Origin: Alistipes sp. UBA936
GTDB lineage: Bacteria; Bacteroidota; Bacteroidia; Bacteroidales; Rikenellaceae
DNA: 64,000 nucleotides
Reading direction: 5' to 3'
NCBI GenBank assembly: GCA_002293505.1
Contig: DBDI01000003.1
Coordinates: 1 to 64,000 of the forward strand
The notes beneath the pieces are model-generated. The model did not search any database and was not told where the DNA came from. It worked only from the letters and a program-made list of their open reading frames with translations. Of the stretch, positions 1-7,827 are shown in pieces; positions within the stretch are counted from its first letter, which is position 1; each line of letters begins with the position of its first letter. A program made the position numbers and the translations under genes.

Positions 1-98
1 ACGCACGACGCAAAAAGCACCACCGCACAAAATAATACTAACTGTTTAATAATCCCCCCCCCCACGGGTTTAAAGATCCTGAAATTTGTTGTTTTCAT
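1..98 (-). CDS. Lipoprotein N-terminus, phase-variable, in frame (partial, runs off left edge)
   Basis: Only the first 32 codons are present. The frame opens with ATG at 98, reads MKTTNFRIFKPVGGG, then a hydrophobic run KQLVLFCAVVLFASC that ends in a lipobox cysteine, so the product should be an exported lipoprotein. A run of ten G (plus-strand C, 54-63) lies inside the coding sequence just before the hydrophobic core. With G10 the ATG and the signal peptide are in the same frame. The same promoter, leader and signal peptide recur upstream of the metallopeptidase gene that starts at 5157, so this is probably a paralogue of it, but the mature protein is not visible. Confidence 0.7.
   Translation of the reverse strand, partial: MKTTNFRIFKPVGGGIIKQLVLFCAVVLFASC
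54..63 (-). repeat. Poly-G tract (G10) inside lipoprotein signal-peptide region
   Basis: Ten consecutive G on the coding strand between codon 12 and the hydrophobic core of the signal peptide. Loss or gain of one G by slipped-strand mispairing would take the lipoprotein out of frame. In this assembly the tract keeps the frame open. Confidence 0.75.
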
Positions 99-129
99 AG
101 TTTGGAATGGTTTTAGGTTAATGCGACCA

Positions 130-161
130 CAAAGTTAAAAACTATTCCCCGAAAAACCAAA
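130..161 (-). promoter_or_regulatory. Bacteroidota promoter of the left-edge lipoprotein gene
   Basis: Minus strand: TTTG at 161-158, 20 nt, then TAACTTTG at 137-130, matching the TTTG / TAnnTTTG consensus. The start codon is 31 nt downstream. The arrangement is repeated with identical spacing at 5189-5220. Confidence 0.75.
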
Positions 162-214
162 CGTTTACCGTAACACCCCTCCGTCGCCACATCCCACAAA
201 AAAGCCGACCCCAC

Positions 215-242
215 AAAAAAGGCGAACCCTGCGGGGTTCGCC
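215..242 (-). terminator. Rho-independent terminator after the M64 gene
   Basis: Inverted repeat GGCGAACCC / GGGTTCGCC (221-242) followed on the minus strand by a T6 run (220-215), 25 nt past the M64 stop codon. Confidence 0.85.
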
Positions 243-266
243 TAAATTCACATCACCGGTGTCAAA

Positions 267-1823
267 CTACCGCCCGGCTGGCTTGAGCTCTCTCCACGTG
301 TACGGGCGCACGACAGGCGGAGTCGAAGGCCGCAACACCCCGACACCACGGGTCGCCGACACCCCCTCAGCCGCACGCGTCCGATGGCTCAGATCCCACG
401 CCACGAACTCCTCGTAGAAATAATGCCAGCCGAGTCCGTAGGCCATCTTGTGCATCTTGTAGTAGATCGACTCTCTCGATGGGGCGTTGAACCCACCCGT
501 GTTGTCGTGCATAATGCTGTTATCGGTTGGCCTCCAGGCTCCGCGGAAGTAGGTCGCCGCACCCTCGAACGTTCCCAGACCCTGCCCCGCATAGCGTGAA
601 TCCGAAATGAACTTTGCCCACTTCACCTGCGTCGGATCGCCCGTCAGATCGACATTCTTGTTCCAGCCGAACTTTTCGGAAACCTCCCTGAAGCCTGTCT
701 TCTCGCTCTCCGGCATCGCTCCATATCCCTCGTAGAAGTACTCGTCGGCCAGTTTCGAGAACCCGTGTCCGTTTGCTTCGTGGTTCAGCAGTTCCCTGAA
801 TACCTGCTTGTCTGAGCCCATCGGGAAGTACGATATGGAGTACCCAGAGCCGTAGTCGCCCTCCCTCGAGGGATAGTACAAATAGCACGTTCCGGAGTAC
901 TCGGTCGAGTTCATCATCACTATGGTCATCGCTTCGTCCATCCTCTCTTCCGACAGCGCCATTCGCGTGTAGTCGGTCACATCGTAGTCGTCGCCTCCCA
1001 CAAGGGTCATATCACCAAACCAGGTATCCAGCGCTGTTTTCATTCCATACTCGTAGCCTTCGTTGGGCGAGACCACATCGACCATATAGACGTTGAACAT
1101 TGCCCTGTGCGACTTGTATGGTTCTTCCACGAACAGATACTCCATCGCGTCTCTCATCACCCTCTCGTAGGTTCCGTTTGCGATCATTCGGTCTGAGAAC
1201 GCGTCTCCCATCATCACCACGTCGATTCCGTCTCCTTCGGTTGCGCTTTGCAGCTTGGACACACGTCCGTCTGCCGAGTAGTCCGTAGAGGTATAGTATT
1301 GCGGCGGCGCGACTCCTCCCAGCTTCTCGTCGAGGAATATTTCCAGTCCTTGATTCTCTTTGTCCAGATTATCGCTGTAAAAAGCAATGTCCCCTGAACT
1401 GTCCACAACCGTGACGAACGGCAGACTGTAATATGGATAGTAGTTGCGCAGGCTCCACATAGGATCTATCTCGTGTATCAGATTGTCCTCGTCCCACAAA
1501 ACGTTTCTCCACGGGAACTCGTTTTGCTCAACAAAGTCCCTCACTTCTCCGGCTGAGAACAGATCCAGTCCCAGCGAGGCATACCCGATTATGTCGAAGC
1601 CCTGATCCTTATATTTGTTGTAGAGTTCTTTCAGTGTTTCGACTCCCTCCCAGTAAGAGGGGCCGAATTGTAGTAGGGCCGTGTATTCGTTTTCGGCATA
1701 CTCTTCTGCGGCGACGATCCTGCCCCCGTCCATATCCACAACATCGAACAGCGTGGCCTTTGCGTTCACTTCGTCTATATCGAAGTTGTTTTCCATATGA
1801 TGTGCGCCCAGCAGTTGTTCCAC
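267..1823 (-). CDS. M64-family metallopeptidase with N-terminal thioredoxin-like domain (3' part of a frameshifted gene)
   Basis: The first 170 or so residues look like a thioredoxin/TlpA fold (LYNKYKDQGFDIIGYASLGLD, then SLPFVTVVDSSGDIAF), but the usual CxxC region reads FGPSYW, so it cannot be a thiol redox centre. The rest is an IgA-peptidase-like M64 domain with zinc motif HEANGHGFSKLADEY at about residues 348-362. The frame has no good start: the first possible codon is GTG at 1823 and the first ATG is ten codons in. The upstream ORF (Ig plus LRR lipoprotein) overlaps it by 49 nt in another frame, and one extra A in the A4 run at 1789-1792 would join them as WKNNFDID. I read this as one gene broken by a single-base deletion or an assembly error; a separately translated peptidase without signal peptide is less likely. 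Confidence 0.8.
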   Translation of the reverse strand: MEQLLGAHHMENNFDIDEVNAKATLFDVVDMDGGRIVAAEEYAENEYTALLQFGPSYWEGVETLKELYNKYKDQGFDIIGYASLGLDLFSAGEVRDFVEQNEFPWRNVLWDEDNLIHEIDPMWSLRNYYPYYSLPFVTVVDSSGDIAFYSDNLDKENQGLEIFLDEKLGGVAPPQYYTSTDYSADGRVSKLQSATEGDGIDVVMMGDAFSDRMIANGTYERVMRDAMEYLFVEEPYKSHRAMFNVYMVDVVSPNEGYEYGMKTALDTWFGDMTLVGGDDYDVTDYTRMALSEERMDEAMTIVMMNSTEYSGTCYLYYPSREGDYGSGYSISYFPMGSDKQVFRELLNHEANGHGFSKLADEYFYEGYGAMPESEKTGFREVSEKFGWNKNVDLTGDPTQVKWAKFISDSRYAGQGLGTFEGAATYFRGAWRPTDNSIMHDNTGGFNAPSRESIYYKMHKMAYGLGWHYFYEEFVAWDLSHRTRAAEGVSATRGVGVLRPSTPPVVRPYTWRELKPAGR

Positions 1824-2518
1824 AGATCGGCGTTTTGCGTCACGCTCGCCGGTATTTTGCCCGACATCCGGTTCCCGAACACCGCCAGATACTTAAGTTT
1901 GGGTAGTGTCCCCAGCGTAGCCGGTAGCGGGCCCGAGATGTTGTTGTTAGCAAGATTTATGTCCACCAGATCGGTCAGATTGGCCAGCGATGCGGGGATC
2001 TCGCCCGCCATATTGTTCATATACAGGTCTATCCTCTCGATTTTTCCTGTATCCCGCGGGCCTTCGACTCCGTGCCACTCTGTGAGTGGTTTGTCCGATC
2101 CCCAGTTGGTGTTGACTGCCCAGTTGTCGCCTCCCAGCGCGTTGTACAGATCCATCAGCGCCGCCCTGTCTCTGTTGACTTCCTGCGGGTCTCTCACCAC
2201 CACCACTGTGCACTCTCCGCTGACGCCGTTTTCTGCTTGGGCGATAATAGTGGCTTGCCCGAGCGCGTGCGCCGTCACTACTCCCGTCGCCGGGTCGACC
2301 GTTGCGACATATTCGTTATGGCTGATCCACTGCACGGTTTTGTTCTCCACATTTGCCGGTAGCACGGTGGCTCTCAGCGTTGTGGTCTTGCCCGGTTGCA
2401 ACTCGACCCTGCTCGGACTGATGGTCACGCTTTCGGCGGTTATGTACGAGTCGCTTCCATCTTTGGAGCATCCGACGATCGCCACTGCAACCATTGTAAG
2501 TAGTAATAGCTTTTTCAT
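1775..2518 (-). CDS. Ig-like (BIG2) and leucine-rich-repeat lipoprotein (5' part of the M64 gene)
   Basis: Starts at ATG 2518, preferred over an in-frame TTG three codons upstream because MKKLLLLTMVAVAIVGC is a perfect lipoprotein signal. Residues about 28-105 form a bacterial Ig-like domain (VELQPGKTTTLRATVLP, ATGVVTAHALGQATIIA). Residues about 110-230 are leucine-rich repeats of the plant-like type (ALGGDNWAVNTNWGS, GEIPASLANLTDLVDINLANN). The ORF ends abruptly after LWNNCWAHIIWKTTSI, where related architectures continue into a thioredoxin-like and peptidase part, and that continuation is found in the next frame. The full product would be a surface lipoprotein of about 760 residues. Alone, this fragment is a truncated adhesion-type lipoprotein. 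Confidence 0.75.
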   Translation of the reverse strand: MKKLLLLTMVAVAIVGCSKDGSDSYITAESVTISPSRVELQPGKTTTLRATVLPANVENKTVQWISHNEYVATVDPATGVVTAHALGQATIIAQAENGVSGECTVVVVRDPQEVNRDRAALMDLYNALGGDNWAVNTNWGSDKPLTEWHGVEGPRDTGKIERIDLYMNNMAGEIPASLANLTDLVDINLANNNISGPLPATLGTLPKLKYLAVFGNRMSGKIPASVTQNADLWNNCWAHIIWKTTSI

Positions 2519-2522
2519 ATCT

Positions 2523-2546
2523 GTCAAATATTTGACTGCAAATGTA
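2523..2546 (-). promoter_or_regulatory. Promoter -7 element plus 14-bp palindrome before the Ig/LRR gene
   Basis: TACATTTG on the minus strand (2546-2539) fits TAnnTTTG. It is followed by the perfect palindrome GTCAAATATTTGAC (2536-2523), which covers the expected transcription start and could be an operator. No clear TTTG is seen at the -33 position. Confidence 0.5.
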
Positions 2547-2621
2547 TAACAAAAAAACGGATTCCTATTCGTTTTTAGCTAACCCAGTAATCCAACTCGG
2601 CGATGAATGAGTTGACGCGCA

Positions 2622-3218
2622 TTATTGTTTTTTGAACGTGTAGCGGTATGTGAGAGTTTCTCTCCACTCAACCCAGATGTCAGTGATGCGTGTTTGTGTC
2701 GACATTGACCACGACAAAACCATCTTGTCGGCGGAAGACTCCTCAACCATCCAATCGACCTTCGCAATTGCGTCCGACTGCTCTTTCCAAACTATGTCCT
2801 CAACCTCACCGGTGTCAATAAAAACGAGGCCGTTAAACACAAGTCGATTCAAATAAAACACACCGTCAGATTCCGACTCGGCTTTTGTAATCGTAAGCTC
2901 GTCCTCGGACAACAGCCAAGTAAATTCGAAATCATACCACCCAGATGCGTTGGGTAAACTCCCGGAACCGATTCCAGTCCCGTCTTCGTTGAACATCAAT
3001 CGATACGATTTTGCCTCCGGAATTTCTACCGAGGTCTCTTGTTCTAACTTTTCCTTTACAAATCCCGGATGGGCGTCGGCTACGGTCAGGTTGAAGAATT
3101 GATGAGTGGTATGCCAAGTCCCTATTGGGAACGGCTCCGGTTTTGGTTCTTCTTTCGGCCCTTTCTTGCAGCCCACAAACAACATCGCGAGCGACAACAT
3201 TACAATAATCTTTCTCAT
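2622..3218 (-). CDS. Lipocalin-like lipoprotein, hypothetical
   Basis: 198 residues. MRKIIVMLSLAMLFVGC is a lipoprotein signal. The rest resembles small Bacteroidota lipocalin-like lipoproteins: a GTWHTTHQFFNLTV strand near the N-terminus and alternating beta-strand segments (YRLMFNEDGTG, YDFEFTWLLSEDELTITKAE) to the C-terminal YRYTFKKQ. I do not recognise a specific family. It starts 11 nt after the stop of the phase-variable metallopeptidase and has no promoter of its own that I can see, so it is probably co-transcribed with it and may be affected by polarity when the upstream frame is off. Function unknown. Confidence 0.65.
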   Translation of the reverse strand: MRKIIVMLSLAMLFVGCKKGPKEEPKPEPFPIGTWHTTHQFFNLTVADAHPGFVKEKLEQETSVEIPEAKSYRLMFNEDGTGIGSGSLPNASGWYDFEFTWLLSEDELTITKAESESDGVFYLNRLVFNGLVFIDTGEVEDIVWKEQSDAIAKVDWMVEESSADKMVLSWSMSTQTRITDIWVEWRETLTYRYTFKKQ

Positions 3219-3229
3219 AACAGATATCT

Positions 3230-5157
3230 TCAGTTGTAATTTTCAAACCAGTAGTCGAAGTCAGCGATCCAATTGTCAAACTCTACAGGTGTGCAGAACG
3301 AGGGATGAGCATCATAACCAACTGCTTCGAGGAATCCTCTGCACTGTTCCCAATTTGAGCAGGTAACAATAATCGCCCATACAATATGGGGAGGCACATT
3401 CTTTATTTGGTCATTCGGACGGGGAGAAGTGGGAGATGTTTTTTGATTATGGTCGTCTGTTAGATCAATAAACAACGGAGAATACCATCCACGATTATTA
3501 GACCCAAATCCTATAGTAGGAGAAGAGTTAGTTGTTCTCGTCCACGTTTGTTGATCATTTCCGGTAATGGTCGAATTGCCATTTGGCTTAACCCAACCAA
3601 TAGATTTATAGTACTGCTCACCTAAATACCAACCGACATAAGAGGCAAAAGATTCACATAAAAACCGATGACTATTATCCCAGTGATCAGGATCTTCCTG
3701 AAAATGCACTGCGTGTCCTATCTCGTGCAAAGTCACTCCTATTACATTCCCGTTAGATCTTCCGTTGTTATATATGAATACAAAAGTAGAAGAAATAGTT
3801 TTATCCACTATGATAGAACCGTTAGCATCTCTAAATATTGAAAAACTACAATATCCGGCAACGTTCCCTCCGGAGTTACTGCTGGTCATAATCCTAAGCC
3901 CGCCGGGAGGGCAGTGCCTCGGAAACTCTGTTTGAACATTGTAATAGTAGTTCACTGCCCGATGAATCTCATTGGCCTGACGATCGTCCGAAGGAACCTC
4001 AGTGATCGGTATACCATCGGGATTCCCATACCAATCATAGCCATCAGTTATTACAAGTGTTGGCAAAATGGTTCGAGTGTATGGGTTTGTGCTCGATTCC
4101 GTAGTTATCGTCCACTGGGCAGCGCTTCGATACCGATCATACTTGTAAGTAACAGTTAGTGGCAAAGTAACCAAGTCTCCCTGATTAGTGACGAGTGACG
4201 AGTAAACAACGACAATAAACGTGCCGTCACTACGCGTTATATCACTCACAATATTAGTACCGAGTTGGTATGTTATATCAAGATTACTCAACGGGACATT
4301 ACGATTTAATGAGCTATCGTAAGTGACAAGACGTCCCTCTGCTGCATAGGGAACAGGATCCCCTGACATTCTCGTTACTGCACTTGGTGTTGCTCTCGGG
4401 ACCATTGCCAAATATCCCAATGCCGACATTATAGCCTCGGTCTCCAATATAGTCATCGCCTCTGTACTTTTGGCTCGCGCAGCGGCTCGCGGTAGGAAGA
4501 CCTCATAGTCGATCACATATTCGATACTCGCGGGCAGAGGCTTGTCGACAGGCCAAACTGCGTAAAGGATAGGCAGTTGGAAGGTCTGGGGGCCGGTCGG
4601 ACCGCCGTCGGTCGACTCGACATCGTCGTGCGTCACGGTGTACGGACTGCGCTCGGCAAAAGTCGTGGCCGCCGACCGAGTATGGGCGATTTGCTCGACC
4701 TCCTGCTGCGTAAGTTGCACATAATCAAAGGGAATGTACGCCACATGAACGTCCTTCATCATCTCGATCTCCCATTGCTCGGCCTCGGTTTTGGGGTAGA
4801 TTTTTAGCGCGTAATGCGTGGCTTCGAGTTTCTTTGCCGGGTCGAATCCTCTCGTCGTTGCGGCCAGTTTGTCGTATGCTTTTTGGAAATTTTCGAGCGT
4901 GTAGGGGTCTGCTTGCGGCGCGATCCAAGAGTCTGTAACTTCATGATATACTGCTTTTTGCACTGTCGTTGCCCGGGTCGCGATTATTGCGTCGATCTGT
5001 TCCTGCTCACTCTGATCCAAAACCCCTGGCTCCATCCCGACATCCTCCGTGAGCTCCGTGGTACACGACGCGAAAAACACCACAACACAAAATAATACTA
5101 ACTGTTTAATACCCCCCCCCCCACGGGTTTAAAGATCCTGAATTTTGTTGTTCTCAT
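3230..5157 (-). CDS. Zinc metallopeptidase lipoprotein, phase-variable, out of frame in this assembly
   Basis: The open frame of 617 codons carries HEIGH at residues 453-457 and a possible third zinc ligand Glu in CESFA 20 residues later, so it looks like a gluzincin-type metallopeptidase; the N-terminal part has a beta-rich region (YDSSLNRNVPLSNLDITYQLG) of unknown role. The first ATG of that frame would miss the signal peptide. The natural start is ATG 5157 (MRTTKFRIFKPVGGG), as in the left-edge paralogue, with lipobox VVVFFASC. The G11 tract at 5112-5122 puts this start one base out: it stops after 19 codons (VLNS then TAG). A G12 or G9 tract would restore MRTTKFRIFKPVGGG then KQLVLFCVVVFFASC. 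So the gene is probably switched off in the sequenced cell by slipped-strand mispairing, though an assembly miscount of the homopolymer is possible. Confidence 0.8.
5112..5122 (-). repeat. Poly-G tract (G11) in metallopeptidase lipoprotein signal region
   Basis: Eleven G on the coding strand. ATG 5157 reads into a TAG stop just past the tract with this length. One G more or two fewer would connect the ATG to the lipoprotein signal and the peptidase frame. Confidence 0.8.
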
Positions 5158-5188
5158 AGTTTGGAATGGTTTTAGGTTAAAGTAACCG

Positions 5189-5220
5189 CAAAGTTAAACA
5201 CAACTTTCCACAAAACCAAA
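5189..5220 (-). promoter_or_regulatory. Promoter of the phase-variable metallopeptidase gene
   Basis: Minus strand TTTG (5220-5217), 20 nt, TAACTTTG (5196-5189). Identical layout to the left copy at 130-161. Confidence 0.75.
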
Positions 5221-5245
5221 TCCTTACACATCCGCCCCTCCGTCG

Positions 5246-5282
5246 CCACAAAACAAAAAAGCGGACTCCGAAAAGCCCGCCT
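5246..5282 (-). terminator. Probable dnaK terminator
   Basis: A GGCGGGC ... GTCCGC inverted repeat followed by a T6 run on the minus strand, about 20 nt after the dnaK stop. The stem is imperfect, so confidence is moderate. Confidence 0.55.
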
Positions 5283-5302
5283 TCGATCATCACATTGAGG
5301 AT

Positions 5303-7219
5303 TTAGTTCACTTCCTCGAAATCGACATCCGTTACGTTGTCGCTTCCCGAACCCGACCCCGAGCCGCCTGCGCCATCACCGGATTGTTCGCCACCCGCCG
5401 GGCCCGAAGAGGCCTGCTGGCTCGCGGCGTACATATCCTGACTTGCTGCCTGCCAGGCGTCGTTCAGTTGCTTGGTTGCGCTGTCGATTTCGTCGACGTT
5501 GCCCGCCTTGTGCGCCTCCTTGAGGGCTCCCAGCGCGGTTTCGATCGCACCCTTCTTGTCTGCCGGGATCTTGTCTCCATACTCCGCGAGTTGCTTTTCG
5601 GTGCTGAAGATCATCGAGTCGGCTGCATTCACCTTGTCCACCTTCTCTCTCTCTGCCTTGTCCGCCGCTTCGTTTGCTTTGGCTTCGTTTCTCATCCGTT
5701 CGATTTCGGCATCGGTGAGGCCGCTCGAGGCTTCGATCCTGATCTTTTGCTCCTTTCCGGTTCCTTTGTCCTTGGCGCTGACGTTCAAGATGCCGTTCGC
5801 GTCGATGTCGAAGGTTACTTCCACTTGCGGTACTCCTCTCGGCGCTGCGGGTATTCCATCCAGGTGGAATCGCCCGATGCTCTTGTTTCCTGACGCCATC
5901 GGTCGCTCGCCTTGTAACACATTGATCTCCACCGAGGGTTGGTTATCCGCTGCTGTGGAGAACGTTTCGCTCTTTCTGGTCGGTATGGTCGTGTTTGCTT
6001 CGATGAGTTTTGTGAACACTCCTCCCATCGTCTCGATTCCCAGCGACAGCGGGGTCACATCCAGCAACAGTACATCCTTCACCTCACCCGTCAGCACACC
6101 TCCCTGTATCGCGGCACCGATCGCCACAACCTCATCGGGGTTTACACCCTTCGAGGGCGACTTTCCGAATATCTCTTCGACCTTCTTCTGAATGGCCGGT
6201 ATTCTTGTCGAGCCTCCCACAAGGATCACTTCGTCGATGTCACTCGCTTTCAATCCCGCATCCTTCAACGCCTTTTCGCACGGCGCGACACTTCTTTTAA
6301 TCAGTGCGTCGGCCAACTGCTCGAACTTCGCTCTCGTCAGCGTCACAACCAAGTGTTGCGGCGTTCCGTTCACCGGCGCGATGTAGGGTAGATTGATCTC
6401 CGTCGACACGCTGCTCGACAGCTCGATCTTCGCCTTTTCGGCCGCTTCTTTCAGCCTCTGCAAGGCCATCGGGTCCTTCCTCAGGTCGATCTTGTGCTCG
6501 CTCTCGAACGATTGCGCCAGGAAGTCTATGATCACGTGGTCGAAGTCGTCACCTCCGAGATGGGTATCTCCGTTCGTGGATTTCACTTCGAACACGCCAT
6601 CGCCCAGCTCCAGTATCGAGATATCGAACGTTCCGCCCCCGAGGTCATACACGGCTATCTTCTTGTCTCCCGTTGCTTTGTCCAGCCCGTATGCCAGCGC
6701 TGCTGCGGTCGGTTCGTTGATGATCCTGCTCACCTTCAGGCCCGCGATCTCACCCGCTTCCTTGGTTGCCTGCCGTTGCGAGTCGCTGAAGTACGCCGGT
6801 ACCGTGATAACCGCTTCCGAGATCGTTGTTCCCAGATAGTCTTCGGCGGTCTTCTTCATCTTCTGCAATACCATTGCCGAGATCTCCTGCGGGGTGTACT
6901 CCCGCCCGTCGACCTCCACCCTGGGGGTGTTGTTGGCTCCTCTCACGACCTTATAAGGTACCCTTTCGATGTCGCCCTTCACCTGGTCGTATGTTTCGCC
7001 CATAAAGCGCTTGATCGAGAAGATGGTCCGTTCGGGGTTCGTAATTGCTTGTCTTTTTGCAGGTTCGCCCACTTTTCTCTCGCCGCTGTCTGTGAAAGCG
7101 ACGATCGATGGGGTGGTTCTGTGACCTTCGCTGTTAGGTATGACGACGGGTTCCGCACCCTCCATCACAGCCACACACGAGTTGGTCGTTCCCAGGTCTA
7201 TTCCAATGATTTTTCCCAT
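5303..7219 (-). CDS. dnaK: Molecular chaperone DnaK (Hsp70)
   Basis: ATP-dependent chaperone that works with DnaJ and GrpE. Start chosen at ATG 7219 (MGKIIGIDLGTTNSCVAVMEG), giving 638 residues; the in-frame ATG at 7258 is rejected because a sigma-54 type promoter at 7265-7281 would start transcription at about 7254, downstream of it. Actin-like ATPase motifs are complete (IDLGTTNSCVAV, AVYDLGGGTFDISILE, VILVGGSTRIPAIQ), followed by the substrate-binding domain and an acidic Gly/Ser-rich tail ending DVDFEEVN. It is monocistronic; no dnaJ or grpE lies beside it. Confidence 0.97.
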   Translation of the reverse strand: MGKIIGIDLGTTNSCVAVMEGAEPVVIPNSEGHRTTPSIVAFTDSGERKVGEPAKRQAITNPERTIFSIKRFMGETYDQVKGDIERVPYKVVRGANNTPRVEVDGREYTPQEISAMVLQKMKKTAEDYLGTTISEAVITVPAYFSDSQRQATKEAGEIAGLKVSRIINEPTAAALAYGLDKATGDKKIAVYDLGGGTFDISILELGDGVFEVKSTNGDTHLGGDDFDHVIIDFLAQSFESEHKIDLRKDPMALQRLKEAAEKAKIELSSSVSTEINLPYIAPVNGTPQHLVVTLTRAKFEQLADALIKRSVAPCEKALKDAGLKASDIDEVILVGGSTRIPAIQKKVEEIFGKSPSKGVNPDEVVAIGAAIQGGVLTGEVKDVLLLDVTPLSLGIETMGGVFTKLIEANTTIPTRKSETFSTAADNQPSVEINVLQGERPMASGNKSIGRFHLDGIPAAPRGVPQVEVTFDIDANGILNVSAKDKGTGKEQKIRIEASSGLTDAEIERMRNEAKANEAADKAEREKVDKVNAADSMIFSTEKQLAEYGDKIPADKKGAIETALGALKEAHKAGNVDEIDSATKQLNDAWQAASQDMYAASQQASSGPAGGEQSGDGAGGSGSGSGSDNVTDVDFEEVN

Positions 7220-7264
7220 AGTGTTTTTTGATTTACTAACGTCTTTGTTGGTGGCCATATTGCT

Positions 7265-7281
7265 TGCAAACCTCGTGCCAA
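7265..7281 (-). promoter_or_regulatory. Sigma-54 (RpoN) type promoter of dnaK
   Basis: Minus strand TTGGCACGAGGTTTGCA: the -24 element TTGGCACG and the -12 element TTGCA with four bases between, a full match to the RpoN consensus (YTGGCACG-N4-TTGCW). It lies 46 nt upstream of the preferred dnaK start. No TAnnTTTG element is visible in this gap on the minus strand. Confidence 0.8.
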
Positions 7282-7291
7282 TTGACTTTTT

Positions 7292-7328
7292 CTGCCATTT
7301 TGACAGCCGCCTGACAAAATCCTGTCAG
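7292..7328 (-). promoter_or_regulatory. Paired inverted repeats upstream of the dnaK sigma-54 promoter
   Basis: CTGCCA-TTT-TGACAG (7292-7306, one mismatch) and CTGACA-AAATCC-TGTCAG (7311-7328, perfect) share the half-site CTGNCA. Their position 10-45 nt upstream of the -24 element suits binding sites for a sigma-54 enhancer-binding protein. Confidence 0.55.
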
Positions 7329-7419
7329 TGTGTAATATTTTTGCGGTAATATTTGGCCGTTTGCTAAACTTTGCTTAATTTCGTTTCATAACCCTTAACA
7401 CCTAAAACACCTTAACGAT

Positions 7420-7668
7420 ATGGTAATCACATTCAATGAGCTGCGCCGCATCAAGGATCGGCTTCCGAGTGGCAGCTCTCAGCGTATCGCTGACGAACTC
7501 GGCATCGACGTCTCCACAGTCCGCAACTACTTCGGCGGTAAACACTACGGCGCGTCCGACCACGTGGGTATCCACGTGGAAAAAGGCCCCGACGGCGGTG
7601 TGGTCACGTTACACGACACGGCGATCCTTGATGCCGCAATGCGCATCCTCAACGAAAGTGAGAAATAA
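7420..7668 (+). CDS. Small HTH DNA-binding protein, hypothetical
   Basis: 82 residues, starting MVITFNELRRIKDRLPSGSS. The segment QRIADELGIDVSTVRNYFGG reads like a helix-turn-helix of the LacI/Cro sort, followed by a short beta-rich tail (VGIHVEKGPDGGVVTLHDTAI). Similar short proteins are common in Bacteroidales and their role is not established to my knowledge. It is divergent from dnaK and ends in a strong hairpin terminator, so it is a single-gene unit. Confidence 0.75.
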   Translation: MVITFNELRRIKDRLPSGSSQRIADELGIDVSTVRNYFGGKHYGASDHVGIHVEKGPDGGVVTLHDTAILDAAMRILNESEK

Positions 7669-7691
7669 CCCGCTCTGAATCGACGACCGGA

Positions 7692-7718
7692 GGGCTGAAA
7701 ATACAACATTTTCAGCCC
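7692..7718 (+). terminator. Terminator after the small HTH gene
   Basis: Perfect 11-bp inverted repeat GGGCTGAAAAT / ATTTTCAGCCC with a 5-nt loop, followed by TTTGTGCGTTTT. Confidence 0.8.
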
Positions 7719-7788
7719 TTTGTGCGTTTTGTGGAGTAGTTGTTGATAACTTAAAGCTGGGGCCCTTTTTCGGGCCATATAGTTGCGA

Positions 7789-7796
7789 TACCTTTG
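7789..7796 (+). promoter_or_regulatory. Promoter -7 element of nrdDG
   Basis: TACCTTTG, a TAnnTTTG match, 31 nt upstream of the nrdD ATG; no good TTTG -33 element is seen. Confidence 0.55.
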
Positions 7797-7827
7797 CAAA
7801 CACATTCACTGTAACTCCGGTCATTGT

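Larger units (their letters stand above)
1..190. repeat. Left copy of duplicated promoter-leader-signal peptide cassette
   Basis: Co-linear with 5061-5249: the offset is 5060 before the G tract and 5059 after it. Between 64 and 121 there are only two mismatches in 58 nt, and the 20 nt at 31-50 are identical; similarity falls off at both ends. It carries the promoter, leader, first codons, poly-G tract and signal peptide. Confidence 0.85.
5061..5249. repeat. Right copy of duplicated promoter-leader-signal peptide cassette
   Basis: Counterpart of 1-190, in the same orientation. It feeds the metallopeptidase gene that begins at 5157. The main difference from the left copy is the length of the G tract (11 instead of 10) and the two bases next to it. 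Confidence 0.85.

Noticed and set aside
1..190. Duplicated 190-bp segment as a possible insertion-sequence end or attachment site
   Set aside because: Same orientation, includes promoter and signal peptide in both places, and no transposase; gene duplication explains it.
7780..7827. In-frame ATG 15 codons upstream of nrdD
   Set aside because: It lies before the promoter element at 7789-7796, so it cannot be on the transcript; the protein would also have an N-terminus unlike NrdD.
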